64,000 nt of DNA from an uncultured Alphaproteobacteria bacterium (GTDB lineage: Bacteria > Pseudomonadota > Alphaproteobacteria > Rhodospirillales > Rhodospirillaceae), in contig LT599022.1 in the NCBI GenBank assembly GCA_900079695.1, forward strand, positions 1,330,287 through 1,394,286, read 5' to 3'. The notes under the pieces were generated by a model. It was not told where the DNA came from. It saw only the letters and a program-made list of their open reading frames with translations, and did no database searches. Numbering within the stretch: the stretch's first letter is position 1; every line of letters starts with the position of its first letter. Positions 50,088 to 64,000 of this stretch are shown one piece after another. Position numbers and translations under genes: made by a program.

Positions 50088-50969
50088 ATGTCGCGCAGAT
50101 ACCCGATCGTCGCCGTCACCGGATCCTCGGGCGCAGGCACCAGCACGGTGCGCGAAGCCTTCGAACACATGTTCCGCCGCGAGGAGATCGCCGCCGCGGT
50201 GGTCGAGGGCGACGGCTTCCACCGCTACACCCGCTGCGAAATGCCGGAAAAGATTCGCGAGGCGGAGGCGGAAGGGCGGCGGATCAGCCACTTCGGCCCC
50301 TCCGGCAACCTCTGGCCGGAACTCGAAACCCTGTTCCGCGACTGGAGCAAGGAGGGCACCGGCCGCTACCGCCGCTACCTCCACAACAAGCGCGAGGCGG
50401 ACAAGGCGGGCGGCGTCGCCGGAACCTTCACGCCGTGGATCGACATCCCGCCGGACACCGAACTGCTTTTCTACGAGGGCCTGCACGGCTGCCTGAGGAC
50501 CGACGGCGTCGACCTCTGCCAGTACGTCGACCTCAAGGTCGGCGTCGCGCCGGTAATCAACCTCGAGTGGATCCAGAAGATCCACCGCGACACCCGCATC
50601 CGCGGCTATTCCCAGGAGGCGGTGGTCGACACCATCCTGCGACGGATGGACGACTACGTCCGCTACGTGGTGCCGCAGTTCGAGCTCACCGACATCAACT
50701 TCCAGCGGGTGCCGATCGTCGACACCTCCAACCCGCTGATCGCGCGCGACATTCCCACCCAGGACGAAAGCCTGACGGTGATCCGCTTCCGCCGTCCGGA
50801 ACTCTTCCGCGTCGACTTCCCTTATCTCCTGCAGATGTTGCAGGGCTCGTGGATGTCGCGCCGCAACACCATCGTCGTTCCCGGCGGCAAGACCGGGCTC
50901 GCGATGGAGTTGATCGCCACGCCGATCCTGCGCCGCATCATCGAGGACCGCCGCTGCCTGATGCACTGA
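50088..50969 (+). CDS. prk: Phosphoribulokinase (class I, proteobacterial)
   Basis: Makes ribulose-1,5-bisphosphate from ribulose-5-phosphate and ATP, feeding the RuBisCO encoded just upstream. The 293-residue product has Walker A VTGSSGAGTSTV, the class I stretch EGDGFHRYTRCEMPEKIREA, the GPSGNLWPELETLF segment, the Walker B-like LLFYEGLHG and DTILRRMDDYV. The regulatory cysteine pair of plant enzymes is absent, as expected for class I. It forms a two-gene unit with cbbM. Other Calvin-cycle genes (cbbF, cbbA, cbbT) are not in this window. Confidence 0.96.
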   Translation: MSRRYPIVAVTGSSGAGTSTVREAFEHMFRREEIAAAVVEGDGFHRYTRCEMPEKIREAEAEGRRISHFGPSGNLWPELETLFRDWSKEGTGRYRRYLHNKREADKAGGVAGTFTPWIDIPPDTELLFYEGLHGCLRTDGVDLCQYVDLKVGVAPVINLEWIQKIHRDTRIRGYSQEAVVDTILRRMDDYVRYVVPQFELTDINFQRVPIVDTSNPLIARDIPTQDESLTVIRFRRPELFRVDFPYLLQMLQGSWMSRRNTIVVPGGKTGLAMELIATPILRRIIEDRRCLMH

Positions 50970-51040
50970 CGGTTGTCGAAGGGTGCGGACGCTCTACATC
51001 TGAAGGCTCCGCATCTGAACCGTTGGGCGAAGGAACTTCG

Positions 51041-51931
51041 ATGTTCTCCATCGAGGAGATGGCGACGATCCTGTCGGCGCTGCCGGATCCCGCATTCGTG
51101 CTGACGCGCAGCGGGCGCTGCGCCGCGATCTTCGGCGGCCGCGACGGCCGCCGCGACGGCAGCGCGCTCGCGGGCAAGACCCTCGCCGAGATGCTCACCC
51201 CCGAGAAGACCGCGTGGTTCCTCGCGCAGATCGAGATCGCGCTCGCCACCCAGATGCCGGTGACGGTGGAATACGCGCTCTCCCTCGGCGACGTGAAGAC
51301 CCTCGGCGACGAAGGGCCGGACGCGCCGGTGTGGTTCGAGGCCCGGCTACAACCGCTCGACCTCCGCGTCGACGGCGAGGAGGCGGTGCTGTGGGTGGTC
51401 GCCGACATCACCGAGCGCCACGAACTCGAACAGCGGCTTCTGGCGCAGAGCCGCGTCGACGCCCTCACCGGGCTGTGGAACCGCCGCCAGTTCGACGCCG
51501 CCGCGAACCTCGAGATCGAACGCGCGCGGCGCTACTGCCAGCAGGTGTCGCTGCTGATCCTCGACATCGACCACTTCAAGGCGATCAACGACAGCCGCGG
51601 CCATCAGATCGGCGATACCGTGCTGATCGAGATCGCCGCGATCCTGCGCGGCGGCACCCGCGTCTCCGACTGCGTGGCGCGCTGGGGCGGCGAGGAGTTC
51701 GCGATCCTGATGCCCTAGACCGACGGCGCCGAGGCGGCGCGCGCCGCCGACAACATCCGCGCGGCGGTGGAGGGCAACCCCTTCTCGTGCGCGATGCCGG
51801 TCACCGTCAGCGTCGGCATCGCCGAGTTCCACGCCGAGACGGACAGCCTCGACGACCTGATCCGCCGCGCCGACGACGCCCTCTATCGCGCCAAGACCGG
51901 GGGCCGCAACCGCATCGACCTCGCGGCCTGA
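51041..51931 (+). pseudogene. PAS-GGDEF diguanylate cyclase gene interrupted by an amber codon
   Basis: Reading from the ATG at 51041 gives a PAS-like sensor (about residues 1-130, ending VVADITERHELEQRLL) and a GGDEF domain (VDALTGLWNRRQFDAA, DIDHFKAINDSRGH, active-site RWGGEEFAILMP). A TAG at 51716-51718 then stops translation. The same frame continues for 70 codons with the intact end of the domain (VTVSVGIAEF, DDALYRAKTGGRNRI) to TGA at 51929. One base change (CAG to TAG is the simplest) explains it. The 225-residue truncated product lacks the final GGDEF helices and is probably inactive. Readthrough or a sequencing error are alternatives. Confidence 0.85.
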
Positions 51932-51934
51932 TTC

Positions 51935-52855
51935 TCAGCCGGCGCGGCTGCCTTCGACGCCGGGCAGCCATTCGCCCCAGTCGCGCAACAGCTCCACCAG
52001 CGCGAGGGTGGCGCGGTTGGGCGGATAGTCGCGCGACCACGCCAGCACCGCGCGGCGGCGCAGGGCGGCGTCGGCGATCGGCATCACCCGGAGCACCCCG
52101 GCGGCGACGCCGAGGGCGCACGCGGCGGCGGGAAACACCGAGCACCCCATGCCGCGGGCGACGAGGTCGAGCTGCAGGTTCATCGACGCCAGTTCCACCG
52201 GCACCGTCACCGCGAGGCCGCGCTCGGCGGCCGCGGCCTCGACGGCGGCGCGCAGGCCGTGGGCCTTGCCCGGCAGAATCAGCGGCTGCGCCAGCACCTC
52301 CGCCAGGGTCGCCTCGGCGCGGCCGGTCCACGGCGGGCGGTTGGGCGCGACGAACGACAGGGTTTCGCTCCACAGCGGTTCGAGCCGCAGGTTCGGCGCG
52401 GGATGCGGGTCGGGGAAGATCAGGCCGAGATCGAGCCGCCCGCGCAGCAACGCGTCCCGCGCGGCAGCGGAAAGCACCGTGACCGCCTCCACCCGCACCG
52501 CCGGATAGAGCGCCAGGAACCGCTCCAGCACCGCGCCGCCGAGCGCCGCGCCGATCGACGGCGCGAAGGCGATGCGCACGGTGCCGGAAACCTCGGCAAC
52601 CCGGGCGCGCACCTCGGCGTTGAGGGCCTCGAACTCGGCGAGCACGCGCCGCGCCCGCACCTCGACGTCGAGCCCGGCGGCGGTGGGCTTCACGCCGCGG
52701 CCGGTGCGCACCAGCAGCGGCGCGCCCACCTCCTCCTCCAGCAGGCGGATCTGGCGGGTGAGCGCGGGCTGGGTGACGCGCAGCCGCACCGCCGCGGCGG
52801 ACAGGCTGCCGGTCTCGACGGCGTGAACGAAACTGCGGAGCTGGCGGATATCCAT
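51935..52855 (-). CDS. LysR-family transcriptional regulator
   Basis: 306 residues: winged-helix DNA-binding domain about residues 1-60 (LRSFVHAVETGSLSAAAVRL, TQPALTRQIRLLEEEVG) and a LysR substrate-binding domain with GTVRIAFAPSIGAALGG and LDLGLIFPDPHPAP. It diverges from an EamA-type exporter gene across a 104-bp gap that holds a perfect inverted repeat, the usual arrangement for a LysR regulator and its target. It is 0.9 kb from the cbb genes, but orientation and the divergent transporter argue against calling it CbbR. The effector is unknown. Confidence 0.92.
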   Translation of the reverse strand: MDIRQLRSFVHAVETGSLSAAAVRLRVTQPALTRQIRLLEEEVGAPLLVRTGRGVKPTAAGLDVEVRARRVLAEFEALNAEVRARVAEVSGTVRIAFAPSIGAALGGAVLERFLALYPAVRVEAVTVLSAAARDALLRGRLDLGLIFPDPHPAPNLRLEPLWSETLSFVAPNRPPWTGRAEATLAEVLAQPLILPGKAHGLRAAVEAAAAERGLAVTVPVELASMNLQLDLVARGMGCSVFPAAACALGVAAGVLRVMPIADAALRRRAVLAWSRDYPPNRATLALVELLRDWGEWLPGVEGSRAG

Positions 52856-52865
52856 GCCGCCACGA

Positions 52866-52889
52866 TATCAGCAAACGTTATAGCTGATA
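52866..52889. promoter_or_regulatory. Inverted repeat between the lysR gene and the EamA gene, probable LysR binding site
   Basis: TATCAGC and GCTGATA form a perfect 7-bp inverted repeat with a 10-base AT-rich spacer, starting 11 bases from the regulator's start codon. Position and T-N11-A-like symmetry match a LysR recognition site that would autorepress lysR and control the divergent transporter. Confidence 0.6.
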
Positions 52890-52959
52890 AAACCAAAACG
52901 CAGTCGCGGCATGGCCCGGAACCGGCTTAGATCGTGGAACACAGACTGGAGAGGTTCCA

Positions 52960-53901
52960 ATGGCTTCCGCCGTCGACGACCGTCCCGACACCTTCGCCAC
53001 CGCCGCCGTGCTCGGCGCGACCGTCGCCTTCGCGTTCAAGGGCGTGGTGGCGAAGCTCGCCTACGCCACCGGCATGGGAGTCCCGGCGTTCCTGGTGCTG
53101 CGCTTCGCCGTCGCGGTGCCGCTGTTCTGGCTCGGCGCGCGAATCCTGGTGAAGGGCGGACTGGGGCTGACGAAGCGGCAATGGCTGCTCAGCAGCCTGA
53201 CCGGCCTCGCGTTCTTCCTCGCCGCCTACACCGACCTCACGGCGATCTCGCTGATCGACGCGGGCACCTCGCGGCTGGTGCTGTTCACCTTTCCGGTGAT
53301 CGTGATCTTCCTCAACTCGGCGCTGGAGCGCCGCCGCCCGCGCCTGCGCGATGTCCTCACCTTCGCCGTCACCTACGTCGGCGTGGCGATGGCGGCGCTG
53401 CCGAAGGGGCTCGGCGCGCTCACCCCGACGCAGACGCACGGCATCTTCTGGGCGCTCGCCTCGGCGGTCACCTACGCGATCTACCTCACCGCCAGCCAGA
53501 GGATCATGAAGGAGATCGGTTCGGCGCGCTTCACCGCCGCCTCCAACACCGTCACCCTCGCGGCGATGGTGGCGCTGGTGGGGGCGACTCCCGGCTTCGA
53601 CGCCCTCGTCTTCCCCGAGGTCGGAATCGTCTGGGGCGTGGTCAACGCGATCGCCTGCACGGTGATTCCGTTCTTCCTGCTGTTCGAGGGAATCCGCCGC
53701 TGCGGCGCGGTGCGCGCATCGCTGCTCGCGCTGTCGGGCCCGGTGGTCACCGCGGTGGCGGCGTGGGCGATCCTCGGCGAGACCCTGAGCCCGATCCAAA
53801 TCGCCGGGTTCGCGATCACCATCGCCTCGGTGGCGAGCCTGTCGCTGCCGCCCGAACTGCTCGCGCGGCTCCGGCCGGGGCGTCGACGCTGCCCCTCGTA
53901 A
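52960..53901 (+). CDS. EamA/DMT-family membrane transporter
   Basis: Drug/metabolite transporter of 313 residues with about ten spans, made of two EamA repeats (first from about residue 15, second from about residue 160, ending PVVTAVAAWAILGETLSPIQ, the classic DMT end motif). Members export or import amino acids, nucleosides or other metabolites, and the substrate cannot be told from sequence. The ATG at 52960 has GGAGAGG upstream. It diverges from a LysR gene that probably controls it. Confidence 0.9.
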   Translation: MASAVDDRPDTFATAAVLGATVAFAFKGVVAKLAYATGMGVPAFLVLRFAVAVPLFWLGARILVKGGLGLTKRQWLLSSLTGLAFFLAAYTDLTAISLIDAGTSRLVLFTFPVIVIFLNSALERRRPRLRDVLTFAVTYVGVAMAALPKGLGALTPTQTHGIFWALASAVTYAIYLTASQRIMKEIGSARFTAASNTVTLAAMVALVGATPGFDALVFPEVGIVWGVVNAIACTVIPFFLLFEGIRRCGAVRASLLALSGPVVTAVAAWAILGETLSPIQIAGFAITIASVASLSLPPELLARLRPGRRRCPS

Positions 53902-53993
53902 AATCACGGAATTCCCTGGCGGAAAGCCGGTTTTTTCCCATATAAGGAAGGCCCTGCCGACACCGTCGCCACGACCTTGCCGAAGGACCTTCG

Positions 53994-55181
53994 ATGCCTC
54001 CGAGACGCCCGCTACCGATCAACCCCGAGGCCGCGAGCGGGATGCTCCTCGTCGGCTGCGCGCTCGTCGCCATCGTTTTCGTCAATTCCGGATTGGCGGA
54101 GATCTACCGCGCCGCCCTCGACGCCCACCTCGCGGTCGGCTTCGGCGACTTCAAGATCGACAAGCCGTTGCATCTCTGGATCAACGACGGCCTGATGGCG
54201 ATCTTCTTTCTGCTCGTGGGCCTCGAAATCAAGCGCGAGGCGCTCTACGGCAGACTCTCCTCGCGGGAGCGCGCCGCCTTACCGGTGCTCGCCGCGGCGG
54301 GCGGCATGGCCGCTCCCGCGCTGGTCTACGTCGGCTTCAACCTCGGCAGCCCCGAAACCCTGCGGGGCTGGGCGATCCCGGCGGCCACCGACATCGCCTT
54401 CGCCCTCGGCGTCCTCGCCCTGGTCGGGCCCCGGGTGCCGCGCTCCCTCAAGATCTTCCTGATGGCTTTGGCGGTGATCGACGATCTCGGCGCGATCGTC
54501 ATCATCGCCGCGTTCTACACCGCCGATCTCGCGCTCGCGCCGCTCGCCGTGGCGGGCGGCTGCGTGGCGGTGCTGGCGGCGATGAACCGCCTCGGCGTGC
54601 GGCGCATCCCCTGGTACCTGCTGGTCGGCGCGGTGCTGTGGGTGGCGGTGCTGAAATCGGGCGTGCACGCGACGCTGGCGGGCGTGGCGCTCGCGCTGGC
54701 GATCCCCGCCGACTGCGCGCACGGCGAGCGCGAATCGCCGCTCAAGCATCTGGAGCACGCGATCGCCGGATGGGTGAACTTCGCGATCATGCCGATCTTC
54801 GCGTTCGCCAACGCGGGCATCGAACTGGCGGGCATGACCGCCGACGACATGGTCGCGCCGGTGCCGCTCGGCATCGCCGCCGGGCTGTTCCTCGGCAAGC
54901 AGGCCGGGGTGATGGGCGCGGTATGGCTGGCGATCCGCACCCGCGTGGCGCAGATGCCGCAGGGCACCACCTGGACCGACATCTACGGCGTCGCGCTGCT
55001 CACCGGCATCGGCTTCACCATGAGCCTGTTCATCGGCATGCTCGCGTTCTCCGACCCCCAGCACGCCAACGCGGTGCGCTTCGGCGTGCTTTCAGGCTCG
55101 CTCGCCTCGGCGGTGCTGGGCTTCGCGTGGCTGCGCCGCCTGCCGGTGCGCGAGGGCGAAGCAGAAGCCGAGGCCCATTGA
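53994..55181 (+). CDS. nhaA: Na+/H+ antiporter NhaA
   Basis: Inner-membrane sodium/proton antiporter for pH and sodium homeostasis. The 395-residue product has about 12 spans. Functional residues are in place: AATDIAFALGVLAL (Asp of the unwound helix IV), ALAVIDDLGAIVIIA (the two transport aspartates), FLGKQAGVMG (the lysine near the site) and LLTGIGFTMSLFIGMLAF. It is followed immediately by a flavoprotein gene (TGA then ATG without a gap), so the two share a transcript, probably without a functional link. Confidence 0.95.
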   Translation: MPPRRPLPINPEAASGMLLVGCALVAIVFVNSGLAEIYRAALDAHLAVGFGDFKIDKPLHLWINDGLMAIFFLLVGLEIKREALYGRLSSRERAALPVLAAAGGMAAPALVYVGFNLGSPETLRGWAIPAATDIAFALGVLALVGPRVPRSLKIFLMALAVIDDLGAIVIIAAFYTADLALAPLAVAGGCVAVLAAMNRLGVRRIPWYLLVGAVLWVAVLKSGVHATLAGVALALAIPADCAHGERESPLKHLEHAIAGWVNFAIMPIFAFANAGIELAGMTADDMVAPVPLGIAAGLFLGKQAGVMGAVWLAIRTRVAQMPQGTTWTDIYGVALLTGIGFTMSLFIGMLAFSDPQHANAVRFGVLSGSLASAVLGFAWLRRLPVREGEAEAEAH

Positions 55182-56363
55182 ATGATCGTCGCGGTCGTCG
55201 GCGGCGGCCCCGCGGGCCTGATGGCGGCCGAGACGGCGGCGAACGCGGGCGCGGCGGTGACGGTGTTCGAAGCGATGCCGACCCCGGGCCGTAAGCTGCT
55301 GCGCGCGGGCGTCGGCGGCCTCAACCTCACCCGCGAGGCCGGACGCGACGCCTTCCTCTCCGCCTATTCCGCCGCCGACCGCCTGCGTCCGTTCCTTCAG
55401 GCCTTCGGCCCCGCCGAGGTTCGCGCCTGGGCCGACGGTCTCGGCGCGGAGACCTTCGTCGGCAGCTCCGGCAAAGTGTTCCCGCGGGCGATGAAGGCCG
55501 CCCCCCTGCTGCGCGCCTGGCTGGCGCGGCTCGACCGCCTCGGCGTGCGCCTGCACACCCGGCGCCGCTGGGTCGGCTGGTCGGGCGGCGCGCTCGCCTT
55601 CGACGGCCCCGACGGGCGCGAGACCTTCGCCGCCGACCGGACGGTGCTGGCGCTCGGCGGCCCGAGTTGGCCGCGCCTCGGCGGCAACGCCGACTGGGCG
55701 GCGGCGCTCGCCGCCAGGGGGGCGGCGTTCGCGCCCTGGCGGCCCGCCAACTGCGGCTTCGACATCGCCTGGAGCGTTTCCTTCGCCGCCCGCTTCGCGG
55801 GAACCCCGGTGCCGACCGCGACGTTCCGCTTCGGCGACCGCGCGATTCGCGGCAACGCCGCGATCACCGCCCACGGCATCGAGGGCGGCGCGGTCTACGC
55901 CCTCGCCGCCGAACTGCGCGACGCCATCGCCGCCGAAGGAACCGCCATCCTGACCCTCGACCTCGCCCCCGACCGCCCGGAAGCCGACCTCGCCCGCGCC
56001 CTGGGCCGCCCGCGCGGGTCCCGCTCGCTCGCCACCCATCTGAAGCGCGCCGGGATCGACGGCCTGCGCGCCGCCCTGGCGCGCGAAACCGCGCCGGGTT
56101 TCGACGCTCTCCCTCCGGCCCGCCAGGCGCGCGCGCTCAAGGCCGCGCCGCTCCGCCTCCTCCGCCCTCGCCCGCTCGCCGAGGCGATCAGCGCCGCGGG
56201 CGGCGTGACCTGGGCGAGCGTCGACGACCGCCTGCGTCTCAAGACCGCGCCGGAGGTGATCCTCGCGGGGGAGATGCTCGACTGGGAAGCGCCGACCGGC
56301 GGCTATCTGATCACCGCCTGCCTCGCCACCGGGCGCGCCGCCGGAGCGGCCGCCGCCGCCTGA
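55182..56363 (+). CDS. BaiN/HI0933-like FAD-dependent oxidoreductase
   Basis: Flavoprotein of 393 residues. The N-terminal Rossmann loop is VVGGGPAGLMAAETAANAG, followed by the family marker GRKLLRAGVGGLNLTR. The C-terminal GEMLDWEAPTGGYLIT is the second FAD-binding segment typical of this group (formerly YhiN/HI0933, some listed as TIGR03862). The biochemical role is unknown. The internal insertion domain is about residues 190-330. It starts on the base after the nhaA stop. Confidence 0.88.
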   Translation: MIVAVVGGGPAGLMAAETAANAGAAVTVFEAMPTPGRKLLRAGVGGLNLTREAGRDAFLSAYSAADRLRPFLQAFGPAEVRAWADGLGAETFVGSSGKVFPRAMKAAPLLRAWLARLDRLGVRLHTRRRWVGWSGGALAFDGPDGRETFAADRTVLALGGPSWPRLGGNADWAAALAARGAAFAPWRPANCGFDIAWSVSFAARFAGTPVPTATFRFGDRAIRGNAAITAHGIEGGAVYALAAELRDAIAAEGTAILTLDLAPDRPEADLARALGRPRGSRSLATHLKRAGIDGLRAALARETAPGFDALPPARQARALKAAPLRLLRPRPLAEAISAAGGVTWASVDDRLRLKTAPEVILAGEMLDWEAPTGGYLITACLATGRAAGAAAAA

Positions 56364-56391
56364 CCTGGACGAATTCCGGGTTTCTGCCTAA

Positions 56392-58065
<1,674 letters not shown>

Positions 58066-58204
58066 GCCGCAGGGCGAGGTGGGACTGGATTTTTTCGCGT
58101 TCCCGGCCGATGATTACCGACCGGGAGCGCGTATATGTCCCGGGTAGGGTGCATCGGACCCGCGCTGTCGTTGGTTTTTCAGAATGCAGAAGGATCAGCC
58201 CGCC

Positions 58205-58453
58205 ATGACCGAAACCACCGAGACCAAGATCCGCGACCGCGCCTATGCCCTGTGGCAGCAGCATGGCTGCACCGAGGGCCGGGACTGGGACTTCTGGCTC
58301 CAGGCCGAGCGCGAAATCCTCGGCGACGCCGCCACCGGCATCCCGCCGGTCGCCAAGGCGACCAAGCCGCGCGTCGCCAAGCCCAAGACCCCCGCCGCCG
58401 CCAAGCCGAAGGCTCCGGCAAAACCCCGGGGCGCGGCGAAATCCAAGCCCTGA
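58205..58453 (+). CDS. DUF2934 small protein with a Lys/Pro/Ala tail
   Basis: 82 residues from the ATG at 58205, which has AAGGA upstream. An in-frame ATG at 58184 would give 89. Residues about 5-40 match DUF2934 ([13 protein letters not shown] followed by [15 protein letters not shown]). The rest is a low-complexity basic tail of KPK, AAK and KPR units that could bind nucleic acid or acidic polymers. Function is not known. It stands directly before glgB, which suggests a link to glycogen metabolism or simply cotranscription. Confidence 0.85.
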   Translation: MTETTETKIRDRAYALWQQHGCTEGRDWDFWLQAEREILGDAATGIPPVAKATKPRVAKPKTPAAAKPKAPAKPRGAAKSKP

Positions 58454-58462
58454 GTCCCCTTT

Positions 58463-58479
58463 CCGGAGCGGCGCTCCGG
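58463..58479 (+). promoter_or_regulatory. Small hairpin between the DUF2934 gene and glgB
   Basis: CCGGAGC / GCTCCGG, a perfect 7-bp stem with a 3-base loop, 10 bases after the DUF2934 stop and 17 bases before the glgB start. No T-run follows. It may modulate read-through or glgB translation. Confidence 0.35.
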
Positions 58480-58496
58480 CGCAAACGACGGGAACG

Positions 58497-60725
<2,229 letters not shown>

Positions 60726-60727
60726 GC

Positions 60728-62920
<2,193 letters not shown>

Positions 62921-62923
62921 GCC

Positions 62924-64000
62924 GTGAGTCCCGTCGACCTGCCGGAACCCGGAGATGCGCTGCGCCAACTCGCGATCGCGGCGGGCATTCACGAGTCCTA
63001 CTGGGACATCGCCGGGGAGCTCCACGTCACCTCCGACGAAACCCGCCGCACCCTCCTCGCGGCGATGGGAATCGCCGCCGCCACCGACGCCGAGGCGCTC
63101 CAGAGCCTGCGGCTGTGGCGCGAGCGATGCTGGCGGCACCCGCTGCCGCCGGTGGCGGTGGTGCGCCGAGGCGGCGATCCGCGGCGGTTCGCGATCGAGG
63201 TGACGATCCCCGAACGCCGTACCGCCGAGACCCTAGACTGGACGATCGAACTGGAGAACGGCAACGCCGTCGCCGGATCGGCCGCCGCCGAAACCCTCGA
63301 GATCGCCGCGGTCGGCGAGATCGACGGAATTCCGCTCGCGCGGCGCCTGCTGCCGCTGCCGTCGACGCTGCCCGAGGGCTACCACGCGCTGGTGACGAGC
63401 TTCGGCGGGCGGGCGAGCCGTTGCCCGCTGATCGTCGCCCCCGCCGCCGCCTACGTGCCGCCGTGGATGGAGGCGGGCGACCGCCGCTGGGGCCTTGCCG
63501 CGCAGGTCTACGCGCTGCGCCGCGCCGACGACTGGGGAGTGGGCGACTTCACCGCCCTCGCGGAAATGCTGCGTCAGGCGGATACGCTCGGCGCGCAGAT
63601 CGTCGGGGTCAACCCGCTGCACGCGCTGTTCCCGGCGTGGCCGGACGCCTGCAGCCCGTATTCGCCCTCCAACCCCGAATTCCTCAACCCGTTGATGATC
63701 GACGTCGACGCGGTGCCGTTCGCGGCGCGCAGCCCGGCGTTCCAGGCGTTTCGCGCCGACCCGGAGGTGGCGGCGGCGCTCGACGCGGCGCGCGCCTGCG
63801 AACTGATCGACTATCCGAAGGTGAGCGACCTCAAGTACCGGGCGCTGGAGCTGATCTACGACGACTTCCTGCGCGCGCCGGACGCACCCGAGAACGCCGC
63901 GTTCGAGACCTTCTGCGAGACCGGCGGCGCACGCCTGAAACGCTTTGCCGAATTCGCCGCGCTGCATGAGACGATGGGCGGCCTGCCGTGGAACACCTGG
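62924..64000 (+). CDS. malQ: 4-alpha-glucanotransferase (amylomaltase), 5' part
   Basis: Disproportionates maltodextrins released by the debranching enzyme. The gene starts at the GTG at 62924, three bases after the glgX stop and preceded by GGAAGGAG, and it runs off the right edge. About 359 codons are visible. The N-terminal region (residues 1-175) is variable, then the GH77 features start: VYALRRADDWGVGDF near residue 195, VGVNPLHALFPAWP and SPYSPSNPEFLNPL, a long MalQ-type signature. The catalytic carboxylates lie beyond the window. Confidence 0.93.
   Translation, partial: MSPVDLPEPGDALRQLAIAAGIHESYWDIAGELHVTSDETRRTLLAAMGIAAATDAEALQSLRLWRERCWRHPLPPVAVVRRGGDPRRFAIEVTIPERRTAETLDWTIELENGNAVAGSAAAETLEIAAVGEIDGIPLARRLLPLPSTLPEGYHALVTSFGGRASRCPLIVAPAAAYVPPWMEAGDRRWGLAAQVYALRRADDWGVGDFTALAEMLRQADTLGAQIVGVNPLHALFPAWPDACSPYSPSNPEFLNPLMIDVDAVPFAARSPAFQAFRADPEVAAALDAARACELIDYPKVSDLKYRALELIYDDFLRAPDAPENAAFETFCETGGARLKRFAEFAALHETMGGLPWNTW

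Noticed and set aside
51935-52855. Calling the LysR gene cbbR because cbb genes are nearby
   Set aside because: It is not divergent from cbbM, a broken GGDEF gene lies between them, and a perfect operator-like repeat ties it to the EamA transporter.
58090-58140. Terminator between pgm and the DUF2934 gene
   Set aside because: TCCCGG and CCGGGA can pair across about 14 bases, but the stem is imperfect and no T-run follows it.

Overview
The window is a 64-kb piece of high-GC alphaproteobacterial chromosome, most like Rhodospirillales. The evidence is the complete alphaproteobacterial order of the division and cell wall (dcw) cluster, a form II RuBisCO paired with phosphoribulokinase, an ArsR-methyltransferase/metF/metH operon, and FtsZ with a long Pro/Ala linker and an alphaproteobacterial tail. 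Most of it is densely packed housekeeping sequence with many 4-base start/stop overlaps. I recognised no rRNA, tRNA, CRISPR array, insertion sequence or integrase.

Layout. (1) 1-18760, plus strand: murF (cut by the window edge), mraY, murD, ftsW, murG, murC, murB, ddl, ftsQ, ftsA, ftsZ, lpxC, then bamD, recN and ligA, so peptidoglycan precursor synthesis, the divisome core, lipid A commitment, outer-membrane assembly and DNA repair. (2) 18767-23184, minus strand: a five-gene sugar-acid module (dctP, dctQ, dctM, a KduI/IolB-family isomerase, a KduD-like dehydrogenase). (3) 23745-27562, minus strand: a chemoreceptor with a dCache domain carrying the amino-acid-binding residue pattern, and aminopeptidase P. 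(4) 27700-31414, plus strand: an accessory island with three tandem copies of a small exported protein of unknown family, followed by a 595-residue GH24-type lysozyme without a signal peptide, with a lysine-rich AT-rich insertion and a C-terminal peptidoglycan-binding-like segment. (5) 31462-39684: prmA, a UvrD/PcrA helicase, a CLC transporter, a degenerate GGDEF protein, and a DUF898 membrane protein with an M48 protease. (6) 39706-45105, minus strand: metH, metF and an ArsR-methyltransferase fusion (methionine cycle). (7) 45348-48559: mlaA and mlaC facing ettA. (8) 48699-50969: cbbM-prk, the two Calvin-cycle-specific enzymes. (9) 51041-56363: a diguanylate cyclase gene broken by an amber codon, a LysR regulator divergent from an EamA transporter, nhaA and a BaiN-like flavoprotein. 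(10) 56425-64000: glycogen metabolism (pgm, a DUF2934 protein, glgB, glgX and the start of malQ).

The part most likely to be a previously undescribed system is region 4. A peptidoglycan hydrolase with the T4-lysozyme E-x8-D-x5-T residue spacing and no export signal lies directly downstream of a 644-bp tandem triplication encoding predicted periplasmic proteins whose ends are nearly identical and whose cores have diverged. This arrangement fits a contact-delivered muramidase toxin with an expanded set of periplasmic immunity proteins. No secretion-system gene is in the window, so that role is inference. Also notable: a 33-residue tandem duplication in the cytoplasmic tail of FtsQ, the amber-interrupted GGDEF gene, and the ArsR-methyltransferase regulator heading the methionine operon.
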